Shown piece after piece: positions 53,608 through 64,000 of a DNA stretch of 64,000 bases. The stretch is from Membranipora membranacea. Taxonomy: Eukaryota > Bryozoa > Gymnolaemata > Cheilostomatida > Membraniporidae. A program made the position numbers and the translations under genes. How positions within the stretch are numbered: the stretch's first letter is position 1; every line of letters starts with the position of its first letter. A model generated the notes under the pieces. It saw nothing but the letters and a program-made list of their open reading frames with translations, searched no databases and was not told the DNA's origin. The stretch covers positions 15,002,001-15,066,000 of the forward strand of contig OU612073.1 in assembly GCA_914767715.1 (NCBI GenBank), written 5' to 3'.

Positions 53608-56600
53608 CTAAAGAGAAATAATCAAGGTGAGAATAAATAATAGACTGGTAGTTGGGAAGTCTGGACGTCTGGCAGTCTAACAGCAACTGACAATTTCGAA
53701 CACAGAAGGCAGTCACTAGGTGTTAACGTTTGTTCATATAAGATTAAAATGTATCCAAAGAGTTTATCCGCAACAGAGAGAAATGATAATCTACCAACCG
53801 TTTATTTGAAATCTGTAAACATTCTGAAGTCGCTGAAGGGGTGAAGCTCGTTTCTTCACTTCAGGTAACTCTAAGAGCTCAGTGATGGACGGTCTCACCC
53901 TGGAATGAAAAAATTTAAATCAGTACGCTCTACAGTAGTAGTTCTGCACTAGAAATTCTGCAGTAGTTTGCTTTATCAAACTGACTCATTGGCTCAGGTG
54001 ATGAACATGATTATGAATTGATAGGTTTTACAAGGATGAGCAGAGACTCCATCAAATAGATTAAATCTTTCTTCGTCTCTGTGTTATCACTGAGCCATCA
54101 ATTGATAATATGATTTGTAAACCTTACTTTGGTTCTTTCTGCAGTAGTTTGTCCACCAAAGAACACAAATCTCTACTGTATCCAACAACAGGGCCATGAC
54201 TCTCATTCAAGATGCCATTCAGAACAGCAGCAAAGTTATCACCGGCAAACTGGTTATGAATAAAGGCTGACAGTTGTTTTTGACAGGTTGAACCATTTTG
54301 TGGTTGTTTTTATATGACTGTCAGAGCAGCTTTTGTCACAAGAAGGCTGTTGAAACCTAGAACAAGTTTGTTTCCTATGGGGATGCGGAGGGATAACTAA
54401 AAAAGCTGTGTATATATCAAAGCTGTGTATATATCAAGGCGTTGCGCCACAGCAACTTGATATTCCCATCTTCTGCAATTTCACTCCGCCACCACAGAGC
54501 GAAAAAATCTGTTCTACTCTGTTTTGAATGCTTTTCTTCTTCTAATCAAGAATATGTTGATAGTTCTATACCATAATGTCAAGAAATCACATAAAATTGT
54601 CTAGTTGCAAGGGATTGTCTTTAGAAGCTTTGCAGTTTGTAATAACAAGCCGTAATAGACAAAAATTAGATTATTGCAATCCATAGTCCAGAGGTCGTAC
54701 TCACTGGTAGTTTGAGTGTGATGAGATTGTACAAAGTCACGCCAAGTGCCCATATGTCGACTTTGTGGTTGTAATCCTTCCCACGTGCCATCTCAGGAGC
54801 AAAGAAGGCAACTGTACCAGCGCTTGTCTTTAGGTAGGCAGCAGTGCTAGATTTTGACAAATATAATTATGAAATGTTGGCTTAGATATTATTAGATGAT
54901 GATGAGAAAATTTTTTGATTTTATTGATTGCCTACCGAATCACTGCGAGGCTTTGATAGCGTAGATGATTACATCCTGCGAGAGGTCCCAGTTTTAATTT
55001 CTGCTCTCGTCTCCAACCACAAAACTCATATCAACTTCAACCAACAACTTTCACAAACACCCACATCTCAAACTCAGTCAACTCTCGTAATCACAAAACC
55101 AACTGATGGAGCGTACTCATCCTTCTAACATCAAGGATGTGTTCTAACAGTAATAATCAAAATTGTCCAGGGTTCTTTGAGGACTTAAGGTGTCAATCAC
55201 CTGTTCTCTGGAGTGTACGTCTCATTCCACTACCCTCCCCCACCCCACATAAGACAAGACTACTGTCTCCTACAGGCGCAGCAGACAATCAGGAAGAAAA
55301 TATAAGTTTTCTCACTAGGCTAGTACGCTCGCTAAGCCAAAGTCACCGAGCCTGATGCTGTTATCTCTGGTTAGAAATATGTTTGGTGGTTTCAGATCCC
55401 TGTGAATGATCTTTTTACAGTGCAGATACTTCAGGGCATGGCATATCTCAACAAACCAGGTCCATATCTAGAAGAGAAATATTGAAAAAGCAATTTAACA
55501 GATGTGTCATAAATAGGAAACAGGACTTTAAGATTATCTAAATAAAATGGTCTGGAAGACCTCAGAATCAATTTTAACATGACATGTTGAGCAGAAGGTG
55601 TGTGGTATACGTATCCGACATTGCAGAACACATCCACTGCAAAAAGGTTATCTGCAGAACAAGATGATTTAATCATCACATTGCATCATCTTATGGCCAA
55701 TAAGATTAGTGCACCAGTTTTTAACGGAAGTTTCATTTTATTCAGCTAGTGTATTTTTCTCCAAGTAAGAAGTTGCTAGACCAAATGTCGTGTTATTACA
55801 AAATACAATAGAAACTTAGCGATCGTAGTAAGAGTAAGAACGTTTAGTAGTGTCTTCCATTTCACAAACCAACTGTGAAACATCTTGAATTGCGCTAAGC
55901 TGCAGGGTTGAACCTGGATAAACGTTTGACTTCTCTGGTACAAAATTAATTCTGTTAATCAATGCGGATGTTGAAAATTCTGACCTGTAGCTCTAGAAAT
56001 GGTTGTTTCTGAGACCGAATCTTTCCTTGCAGATCTCCACCTTCACAATTCTCCATCACTATACACAGCATTGATCCATCTGTAAAGGTACGTATGATTG
56101 ATTATGTGACCACTCATGCTGACTCTTTGAAACACATGCTTCCAATTACATTCCTATGTTCCATCAATGGTGTATTCAAGCGCTATTCCAGCCCTAAGCA
56201 ATGTATGTAATGTATAGTTCTTTTGAAAACATATTAAAAAGTATGACAGCCATACCGTAGAATGAGTCGTGGTAGTGTACAATATTTGGATGTTTCACAG
56301 ACCGGAGTACCTCAACTTCTTTACGAGCGATTTCCCTTTCTGCAGAGGTAATCTGCTTCAAATCGACAACCTGCAAAGGAAAAGGTCTATCAGTGTGTTG
56401 GCGAGGATACTCCATGATGGTAATATGAGGCCTGCTAAGTCTTTATCATGATGAGTACCTTTATCATGATGTTACTGCAGAACGGCACCTAAAAGCACAG
56501 TACCTAACATGTTCACTGACAATGTCCCGCCTAGCATCTTGTGGATACAACAACAAGAACAGCAACAATAGCAATAACAACAACAGCAGCAGCAACAACA

Positions 56601-56796
56601 ACGACAACAACAATAACAACGTTGTGTGACATGGCACCAGCGCATCAGACATCTTGAATGACTCTGATTGTTTGCTCTGCTTTCAAATTTGTCTTACCTT
56701 GATGACACACTCTCTCTGATCGCGGAGGTCTTTGTACAATGTAGCTACACCAAATCCACCTTTTCCAAGAAATCTGATCTTCTCATAATGATCCAT
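51151..56796 (-). CDS. NEK-like kinase fused to an ARB2/FAM172-type domain
   Basis: Predicted bifunctional intracellular protein. Thirteen exons, minus strand: 56796-56698, 56370-56256, 56079-55985, 55467-55316, 54846-54705, 54249-54128, 53899-53795, 53607-53487, 53302-53234, 53023-52893, 52405-52291, 52031-51807, 51333-51151. Total 1,674 nt, 557 residues, all phases closing. Residues 1-270 are a NEK-family Ser/Thr kinase: glycine loop GKGGFG (11-16), VIK lysine 33, HRDLKPPN (Asp127), DFG 145-147, [33 protein letters not shown]. Residues 278-557 match FAM172/ARB2: [18 protein letters not shown] (368-374), [39 protein letters not shown], nucleophile-elbow-like HSAGG (Ser453), [22 protein letters not shown]. 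The bridging donor (TTG|GTAGAT) is non-consensus. If unused, the kinase ends at a TAG (53793-53791) two codons later, and the ARB2 part would need another first exon, which I do not find. Confidence 0.7.
53791..56796 (-). CDS. Kinase portion alone: NEK-family Ser/Thr kinase
   Basis: Seven exons give a complete kinase fold. If the intron after 53795 is retained, the frame reads ING-W and stops at 53791, giving a bare 277-residue kinase without regulatory tail. The catalytic residues (Lys33, Asp127, Asp145) are intact. The closest resemblance is to NEK-type kinases ([30 protein letters not shown]). One donor (CTA-GCC-TA|GTGAGA at 55316) is inferred from phase. NEK kinases generally act in cilia and cell-cycle control, but no specific role can be claimed here. 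Confidence 0.8.
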
Positions 56797-58339
56797 TTTG
56801 ACGGTTGAGTTGGAATGCGGCACTGACAAAAATTCACCCATCTACTCACTATCCAGCTAGATATAAAACTGCTGCATTGTGCGAATCAAAACTGCTCACT
56901 GCAATTATCCAGCTTTAGATAAGACTTATAGTTACAATGCTTGAACGTCAATAAAATACTGGGGAAGTGGATTTCCCAAACCAACAGTTTCATTTTTTCA
57001 AGCCTCAATTCATCTCATATCGTCGTTAGATAGCATAAACAAGGCCAATATCTAGGAAACTGCCATTATAGAAATCTTAGTTAAAGAGCTCTAACTCCGG
57101 TGGTTCAGTGGCATTACATTATCATCTCCCCCTATGCTATGATATAACTTTGACATGAACTGCGATTGTTTCTTTTTGGTTTCCTAAGCACTGTTTTGGT
57201 GGCCTGGGCTTTATCCTAACATGATGTATTGGTATTCTGTTAATACTGGGATGCTGGCACCATCAGATCACAGAAAACCACAGACAATAAGCTGAACGGT
57301 TATTGTTTCAGCATCATTGAGGCCATCTGACCATTGTCATATTATTTTCCCTATACGGAGAGCTTTTAGATTGAATGCTGGTGATGATGGTTGCAATGGT
57401 AATGTTTATTGAGTTCAACTCTGATCGATTACCCAGGTCTGTGTGGGGGGGGGGGGGGGGGCTCAGACTAATTTAGACAGTAATAATGAAGATCCAGTCT
57501 ACATAGCAACTAACAAACTTTCCGCTGGTTCCGATATCATCTTGCTGTTGGAAGTAGTTTGGAAACTGGTTCTGATTGAATAGATAAAGCATGTTGTGGG
57601 CTGACAAAATATAATGTCAATCACCTCAATGATCAAAACTCCTATTTTTTAAATCAGAATGAATCTTTTGAATCAGAATGAATCTTTTAAATAAGAATGA
57701 AATGGCACAATGTCGAGATTTAGCGAAAAATATCTGATCAACATGTGAGTAATACTCATGTGTTATTTTAGCTTTCAGTAAACAAATCCTTCTTTTGTTT
57801 TGGTGGCTGGACCTTGATGAAACATGATTATTGGTATACTATACTACTGATAATCGATGCTGGCACCATCAGACCACCACAGACAAAAAGCTGAATGGTT
57901 ATTGTTTCAGCATCATTGGCGTCATCTCACCATTGTCATATTATTTTCCCTCTATGAATATATATAAGATTGTACTTTGGTTATGATTGTAGCAATGGAA
58001 ATGGATAGTGGAGATCAACTCTGTTCCATAACCAAGGTTCCTAAAATCTTAACATGATTGAATGCTGATAGGATCCAGTTTAATTTTTAACTTTGTTTTA
58101 TGGGCGGAATCTACACTCACCCTTACATTTACTCTTATTGTTACATGTACATGACAACAGTTTGTCGAATATGATGAAATCAATCCATATCCAATATTGA
58201 GGTTTTTGGAATCAGCGTGGCTAGCACTGATTGGATCGTCGTTTCAGGTATAAAACACAAGAGCATCAGCACATCCTACAGTAACATTCAAACTTCTCAC
58301 TGTTACAGGTCTGCAGATTAATACAAAGAATTAAACAGA
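56797..58339. other. Divergent promoter region with internal duplication
   Basis: This is the space between the start of the kinase-ARB2 gene (minus) and of the secreted cysteine-rich gene (plus), so it should hold both promoters. No clear TATA element is assigned. It contains two direct copies of a block of about 240 bp (57191-57440 and 57797-58030), a G16 run (about 57446-57461) and a three-unit AATCAGAATGAATCTTTT repeat (57655-57700). Confidence 0.5.
57191..58030. repeat. Direct duplication of about 240 bp, 600 bp apart
   Basis: The copies run from TTTTGGTGGC to GATCAACTCTG. Both share GCTGGCACCATCAGA, CCACAGACAA, GGTTATTGTTTCAGCATCAT and CACCATTGTCATATTATTTT-like blocks in the same order. 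There is no open frame across them. They lie upstream of the secreted gene and may carry regulatory sequence or be copies of a repeat family. Confidence 0.8.
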
Positions 58340-60793
58340 ATGTTTTACTCATTGAGCTTCAGATTATGCTGCCAAATAATTCTAGTGCTGACAGCAGTGA
58401 TCTCTCAGACAGCTGGAGAAGAGGAGGTTTTTCAGTTTCAGAGATATTTACCAAATTTAATTTATTCTCACCTAATCTTATCTGACTTCCAACCTAAAAT
58501 TGAGTTTTCTATGTCTATTATAAGATATAGGTTAAATTAAAAAATAGTGATGCGAAGTAAATGGGAGCGTGTCCTCACAATAACGGGAATTAATCCTGAA
58601 AATGCTAGGAAACACTGAGAAGTGAAATAGGTTTGGATTTCGTGCACAAAAAAAGGTTGCCAGTTTCCAAACTCTAAACTTATTTTCATGTGAAGAAGAG
58701 GATTACACCAGAGGGTGCTGGGGGCTGGAACAATCAACGTTGAAAGCTCCCCCGATGGGACTCGAACCCACGTCTCCTGCGGCACCAATCGCCTAACAGT
58801 GGATAGCACGAGTGCTAGCGATTGCGCCATCTCACCATCCTCAAAATAGAATGAGTTGATGGCGCTAGCATGCCTGCTATTCACTACTAAGAGTTGTGTT
58901 ATATATTCAAAAGGGCGCATCTGTCTTGCATTCCTTGCCTTTACTTAGGCGCCAGTTCCGCGAAATTGTATACCATCATTATAATGAATCAGGAACATCT
59001 ATCATGTATATGTATTTTCTGAGTATTCATTTATTTGTTTGTTACACATTTGAGACAAAGAGATTGTAGTTCTCAAGTATAATACATGTGGGTTTTTGAC
59101 TTTAGGAACTTAGAAATGAGGGACAAGTTGGAGATGAGCTGCCCCCCTCTGATTCCTCTCCATCAGTCATGAGATCAGATCCTTTTACTGAGGTTAAGCC
59201 AACAGGAGAAGATGATTTCAGAACAAATACAGTGAAGAGACATAATAGTATGTATTGAAAACAATTCACCGCCACCATAAAATTTGAGCTCAGAACATGT
59301 GAAACCTAATCTCGAGCGATGCATGGATGGCAAATCAATGGCTGTGAGGCTGCATTGTCTGCGCCAAATTACATTGTGTGTAGTCATGTCGGTGGACTAC
59401 ATTCAGAAGTTTTGCGCTGAAGATCTGGTGCTCTAACCAACTGAGTCACCTGCTACTCTTTCTGGCTTAGCCTATGTTCTAAACTCTATATTAGTGTACA
59501 TTTATATCATAATATTGCAGTGCACAATTACAGGTGCATATAATCAGTGTGGAGGATTGGGCTGTACTGGAACGTGTCAAGTAACACCGGCATACAAATA
59601 CAGTCGGGATAAATATGTCATCAACAGACATTATACCTGTCGGGATGGTACAGTACAAAGAGATGTATGCGGATGTAAAGCTGGTAAGTATATTTAAACT
59701 TTGGTACAACATATGGTAGAGCAAAGCACTACATGTCTAAACATTGTACAACACAGCAATATCTGTCTGTTTATTTGCATCTTAACATTGAGAAGATTGT
59801 CGTTATTGAAAAAAATAACATAGAACCAGACTTAATACTTAGCATTACTAAGTTTTGGTGTAGAATCATTGATATGAGTTGATGGATTGGTTGTAATATA
59901 AATTACACGGTATGGCAATTTGTGATGAAGCGTCATCAGTATCTAATTCTGTGTCAGAAACTAGATCTAGGTCAAAATCTTGCTGCTTTCATGTTGTGCG
60001 ATGATAAACGCCCTATGTAACAACCATCCAGCACTCGGGCAAGCTGCACACATGACAAATCCCCTATTTTGTAGGGGGCTCCCAGTTTCTAGGGGTTTTT
60101 CCACCCCTCCCTTTCTCCCTTTTTCCTCCCTTTTTCAGCTGCCTTCATCTTGAAAACTTTTTACCCTTCTTTTTTACAAGGAAAACTATGTTTTTCTACC
60201 TCCACAGTACATATACCTATGTAATTGCCTATTACCATTACTACTTGTATGCAGCTATTCATTACCATTACCTAGCTTAACACTATTGTCTGTCTCTCTT
60301 AGTTCAGATAAAATGCAACAATATCAGGTACAATGACGTAATTCATAATATGAATGCCCAGGTTTAGGATTAGACGTAAGAAAAATGAGGGTCAGATTGT
60401 ACCTGCACTGCAGGACGCAGAGTGCTTTTCCGATGTGGGAGTTTGTCCACAAAGAGCTCCTGATTTCAGGGTCTACCAGCTTGTCATGTATGGCAAGCTG
60501 CTTTATAAAAGTTTTACAAGTGGACTGAACTTTTGAACTAATCAAATAGAAAGAAATGCATTTATATCCAAACATCAATATTGTCATCTGCTTATGGAGG
60601 GTTAGGATGTTCCTTTTATCCATGCGCTTATATCAGTGCATAGCACCAATGTTTTGGTCAAATGGAGATAATATGTTTCTTTGCTTCTTATATTGTAGAA
60701 ATTAAAATCAAACTTCCCCCGGGACAGCCGGGTAGCGCATCTAGACCCTGCGGTGTTATTTGTAAGCGACCCACCTTAGGAGGGGGTAAATAG
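58340..60793 (+). CDS. Small secreted cysteine-rich precursor protein
   Basis: Predicted secreted protein of about 215 residues; family not recognised. Exons, plus strand: 58340-58426, 59106-59247, 59534-59683, 60303-60327 (tiny, tentative), 60362-60510 or -60519, 60699-60793. The first exon gives a signal peptide (LCCQIILVLTAVISQTAG). The second is acidic and cysteine-free and ends in a KR dibasic site followed by HNS, like a propeptide. The third holds a cysteine-rich module: CGGLGCTGTC, HYTC, VCGCKAG. Later exons add KCNN, a basic RIRRKK stretch, CFSDVGVC and a C-terminal PCGVICKRP, then TAG. AATAAA at 60944-60949 follows the stop by about 150 bases. The phases of exons 1-3 are firm; the end of exon 5 is ambiguous between two donors. 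It could be a growth-factor-like or matrix protein, but nothing proves this. Confidence 0.55.
58748..58836 (-). repeat. tRNA-derived SINE head
   Basis: On the minus strand, an A-box-like GATGGCGCAATCGCTAGCA (near 58832-58814) is followed about 45 bases later by a perfect B-box GGTTCGAGTCC (58768-58758). The ends do not pair into an acceptor stem, so it is not a functional tRNA gene. It lies in the first intron of the secreted cysteine-rich gene, antisense to it. Confidence 0.6.
59330..59460 (-). repeat. Second SINE-like copy with tRNA A-box
   Basis: Minus-strand GTGACTCAGTTGGTTAGAGC (about 59452-59433) is a good tRNA D-arm/A-box. The sequence beyond it shares blocks with the copy at 13827-14095 (GCYGCAWTGTCTGCGCCAA and GTGGACT). 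It sits between exons 2 and 3 of the secreted cysteine-rich gene. Confidence 0.5.
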
Positions 60794-60943
60794 GATCAGG
60801 TGAAGAAATCGATCGAGCAAATCCTACAGAGTTACCTCCTCCGGGAATCTAACAGTTAAACTCAAGGCGTTCTGTGGCTGCATGGACATTTATTTGCTTT
60901 GGACGAACATTTTTGCTGTAATTATTGAATTTAAATTTTACCA

Positions 60944-60949
60944 AATAAA
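60944..60949 (+). terminator. Poly(A) signal of the secreted cysteine-rich gene
   Basis: A canonical AATAAA about 150 bases after the TAG stop at 60793, followed by T-rich sequence (TTTCTAATT). It supports transcription of the plus strand here. Confidence 0.6.
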
Positions 60950-62275
60950 AATTTCTAATTGAGACTTTCAAGTTTTCACGTTCACATTGTATTCATCAGA
61001 GAGTGGTATTACATATAAATATATAATAGTGTTCCTTACAACTACAATAACAGTTCCAGCAAAGAGCAGTACAAGGCATTTCATTCTACTCCAGCAAACA
61101 ATTTGATTTCTTAACAAAAAAACAGTTTCAATTCATTTTCGATTGAAAAAAATTGTTGCTGACACCATGTGAAAGTATTCATGTGCAGTAGTCAAGGTAT
61201 GAGGTGTTATGAAGACCCAAATATTGTTAATGAAGTGTTGACATTATCTTAGTCTATCTTGAGAAGCTAGGATAATCTTAAAACAAGTTTGATCCAATTT
61301 GCCTGCATTCGGTTCATTCCCATTCTACTGGTGAGCCTTTGGCGGCTCAAACCCTTAATGCGGGCAATTGGAGTATGCTTGAAGCCTTGATCTAAGATTA
61401 TCTATCGCAATGTAGGTGGCTGAGTAACAGGAAATGCAATAAAGCATGGAGTTAACCTCTATATATCAACTGGTACACAACTCCTAACTCACACATTGCA
61501 ATTTCAACTACAATAATATGCAACACCAATGTAAAATTCAGACAAAACCCAATGCCTTTTTCATATATTATCGACTGTTCTGTAAACTGTAAACAAGAAG
61601 GGCTATGTTATGGTAATCAGGAAGATTGCATTGGTACAAGGAGTAAAGGGTAAACACAAGATTCATGAAGAAAAACCCGTTCTCTGGCAGATCATCACAG
61701 AGCTTATATACTATGGAGATGGCATGTTGTTCGAAGTCTGTGATCAATAAATGCCTCAATATTGATACTGCGCTGATAAATTGTGTGTTTTCGTTCCTAT
61801 GTTGAGATTTTAAAAAATCCATCATTCAACAGTATTTCAAGGGCTTTCGAAAACAATGAGACATATTTAACCTGTAGTAGGGGACTAAAAACGTAGAATC
61901 AATAAGAATAATCAACTCACACTTCTTATTTTTTTTTAATTCAACATAGTTTGAGCTTCAAAACAAGACACCGCTCTGCCTCAAGTTTAAAATAGATATC
62001 AATTTTTGATTAACTGCAACAGGTCAGTCAGACATACAAATTATTGTGTAGAAAATATTGAAATTCCACAAATTGACCTAAATATACATAAAATTTACCG
62101 TGATTCCCAGAATTCCATCTTATCAAAATTTGTTTGTTTGCGGTTGTTTAAAATTGCAACACAAAGTGTGGAGTAGCATCTCGAATATGACGCTACGTAA
62201 ATATAGAAAATGTGGTCACAGGAAAACATATAAAACTAATTGTTAAGAGGTCAGATGAAGAAATGTCTGAAAACT
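60950..62275. other. Intergenic stretch, nothing recognised
   Basis: The longest open frame (minus 61825-61568, 85 codons) has no motif I recognise and no clear splice context. No tandem repeat or inverted repeat stands out. Confidence 0.4.
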
Positions 62276-62387
62276 TCACAGCCCTAGCTTTGAGCCTTCC
62301 ATATACATCACTGTAGCACCAATCTGTCTCTCAGGCATTGTGGGTAATACCACTTCGGCATCAGAAAACTTCAGTGTCACATGGGAC
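62276..62387 (-). CDS. Terminal exon of an unidentified minus-strand gene
   Basis: An acceptor (TTGTAG|GTCC) opens a phase-2 exon encoding SHVTLKFSDAEVVLPTMPER and about 17 more residues, ending in TGA at 62278-62276. The composition looks coding. Its phase does not fit the exon at 62995-62897 directly, so either an intervening exon was missed or it belongs to another gene. The family is not recognised. Confidence 0.3.
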
Positions 62388-62896
62388 CTACAAGTACAAA
62401 TAGCATGTTAAAGTCGTTAACTACACCACTCATAATAATATAGTGACTTATAATATACCCTAGGGGAGTTAATATAGGCTAGAGTTTAGTTTAGCTAGGT
62501 AGGGGGTGACTTAGATTATTATTAAAAAAAAAGAATTTTCTGGCATTATTTAAAAAATATTCCGGTAAGGATGAAATTTCTGCCAATACTTGCGCCAAAA
62601 AATATATATATTTGTATAATTATACCAGTTTTATAAATGCTTTTTTGGTTGTCATAATAAGAATCAGACAAACAAGGCAAGATTTCAATTAAGCACATCT
62701 ACAACTTTCTTATCGGAAAAACATTTCCTTCTTCTAATTACTCTTTGCCGAGATGAGCAAAGCCTGACAGCGGCGTCATTCCTCGATTGCTCACTGATTG
62801 GTTTTATTATATTATATTGTCTTTGAGTATAATCTGGTAAAGGATTTGCCTCTTTGAAAGACCAAAATAGCTAGGATTTTGAGTGGAATGACTCAC

Positions 62897-62995
62897 CGCC
62901 ATCATCTATAATCATATCAACTCCCAGTGATCCTGTCTCCTCCATAACTACAGATACTAGTGAGGAGTTCTTACTACCCAGGTCTATTATCTGTT
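62897..62995 (-). CDS. Internal exon of a CRYZL1-like quinone-oxidoreductase-like protein
   Basis: A 99-nt phase-1 exon between TTTATAG acceptor and GTGAGT donor. It encodes QIIDLGSKNSSL, then a region with MEETGSLGVDMIIDDG. This matches the stretch of CRYZL1 (zinc-less medium-chain dehydrogenase/reductase) that reads VID...EETGGLGVDIVLDAG, at the end of the Rossmann fold. The upstream exons should lie beyond the right edge or in 63.0-64.0 kb, where I cannot identify them. One short exon gives limited support. Confidence 0.45.
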
Positions 62996-64000
62996 CTATA
63001 AATCATATCACAAAATAATCTCATCATAAGACATCACCACTATAGACTGTCTTGACAAGCATGTCGGTGTAGGGAGAGGGGAAAACCAGCAAAATTTGTC
63101 AAGACAGGATACACCATAACTAAGTTTATCATGCTGGCATGTTATTTGATGACGCTCTTCCTCTGCTGGTCAAAGTGTAAATTCAAGCTTACTTGCAGTC
63201 ACGTGAAAGTGCTCAGACTTCAAATGTGGGAAGCTAAGAGCAAACTGGTACCACAACTTGAAAATAACGTATACCCACTGCCCATGTGAAGACTGAGCAC
63301 ATGGATTGTAGAAGTATCAACAGATTATCAAATCTAAAATGCAAAAAAGTTATTTTTTAACATGTGGTGTCATGGACACAGGGAGGGTGGATAGATACAT
63401 GTTATACCAGTGAGCAAGAGTTGTCTTTACATTGTTAATCAGAAGACAACTTCATCCTATGCCCAGATTGCTGAATGGTTGGTATGTTTTTTTTTCAAGT
63501 AATGCAATATTGCTAATCATTAAACCTAATGATAACTTATTCAAATCCAGCAATATATTCCTCCTATACCTGATGGATTTAAACTAAAGTTAAAAAGTTA
63601 AAACGAAGTCTTGGGTGTTGGGATAAGTCTTCTTCAGAAATTCTCTCTATTCATCACCGCACCCTATGGCTATCACCTGCAATCACATTCATATCAATAA
63701 TTACAAGATGACAACCACAAATTTTGGCTCACTAAGGCAACCCACATTTTTGTTTTCCATTCTTTGTTCTATCCAAGATATTTAACTCACCACAATAAAT
63801 ATTGTAGCAGGGGACATTGCAAAATCAGAGGCGATCTATCTATCGTGGCTTGAGTAATACAAGCAGGAGCCGGGTACATAACACACCAGAAGAATACGTA
63901 ATGTAAATTCTGTAGTTTTCTTACTTTGTTATATTGTAAGCTGAATACCATAAAACGTTCAATAATCTTTACTGGTGTTTCAAATTGAAATGTTCATATG
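62996..64000. other. Right-edge stretch, no exon identified
   Basis: If the CRYZL1-like reading is right, this should be intron sequence. No open frame with recognisable protein similarity is seen on either strand, and no notable repeats. Confidence 0.35.

Noticed and set aside
53453-53716. 87-codon minus-strand frame over the first ARB2 exon
   Set aside because: It is in a different frame from the conserved ARB2 reading and runs through a strong splice acceptor.
56464-56652. Leucine-rich hydrophobic open frame on the minus strand
   Set aside because: It arises from a CAA/CAG-type microsatellite (about 56540-56600) in the first intron of the kinase gene.
1-64000. CRISPR arrays, operons, prophage or bacterial defence systems
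   Set aside because: The window is a eukaryotic genome with spliced genes; the tandem repeats lack the spacer structure of CRISPR.

Overview
The window is nuclear DNA of an invertebrate animal. Genes are broken into many short exons of about 40-230 bp by GT-AG introns (one likely GC-AG intron). The DNA is AT-rich and holds microsatellites, foldback elements, a MITE and tRNA-derived SINE fragments. The receptor gene is a clear ROS1/Sevenless relative, so the host is a metazoan. I cannot name the phylum; a sponge or another early-branching or marine invertebrate is possible, but that is a guess. All exon models were built by hand from conserved protein sequence, splice sites and reading phase; no transcript data were available.

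Layout: (1) 1-2.7 kb, nothing recognised. (2) 2.7-9.1 kb, minus strand: a seven-exon type II membrane glycosyltransferase of the DXD sugar-binding class, 375 aa, every exon joining in phase. (3) 9.1-17.4 kb, an intergenic stretch with a TATTA microsatellite, a 0.5 kb TA-flanked MITE enclosing a tRNA-like sequence, a SINE-like copy and a perfectly phased 10-bp tandem array. (4) 17.5-44.2 kb, minus strand: a 33-exon ROS1/Sevenless-type receptor tyrosine kinase of about 2,062 aa (signal peptide, beta-propeller, FN3, beta-propeller, five FN3-like domains, one membrane helix, kinase, 430-residue tail). Inside it lies a possible alternative signal-peptide exon at 32.7-32.8 kb. The tail carries a spaced series of Tyr-x-x-Met motifs. 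One kinase exon has a single extra base that breaks the frame as given. (5) 44.2-51.1 kb, no confident gene; a long hairpin, a G19 tract and a doubtful fucosyltransferase-like fragment. (6) 51.2-56.8 kb, minus strand: a NEK-like protein kinase joined in frame to an ARB2/FAM172 alpha/beta-hydrolase-like domain, 557 aa in 13 exons. (7) 57.2-58.0 kb, a duplicated block of about 240 bp between divergently transcribed genes. (8) 58.3-60.9 kb, plus strand: a small secreted cysteine-rich precursor with its own poly(A) signal. (9) 62.2-63 kb, minus strand: one exon resembling the quinone-oxidoreductase-like protein CRYZL1, and an unassigned terminal exon.

The genes do not form one pathway. The receptor (surface signalling), the glycosyltransferase (Golgi lumen) and the small cysteine-rich precursor (secreted) all concern the cell surface; the kinase-ARB2 protein is predicted to be intracellular. 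The strongest candidates for something undescribed are the kinase-ARB2 fusion, the repeated YxxM tail of the receptor and the possible short receptor isoform from an internal first exon.
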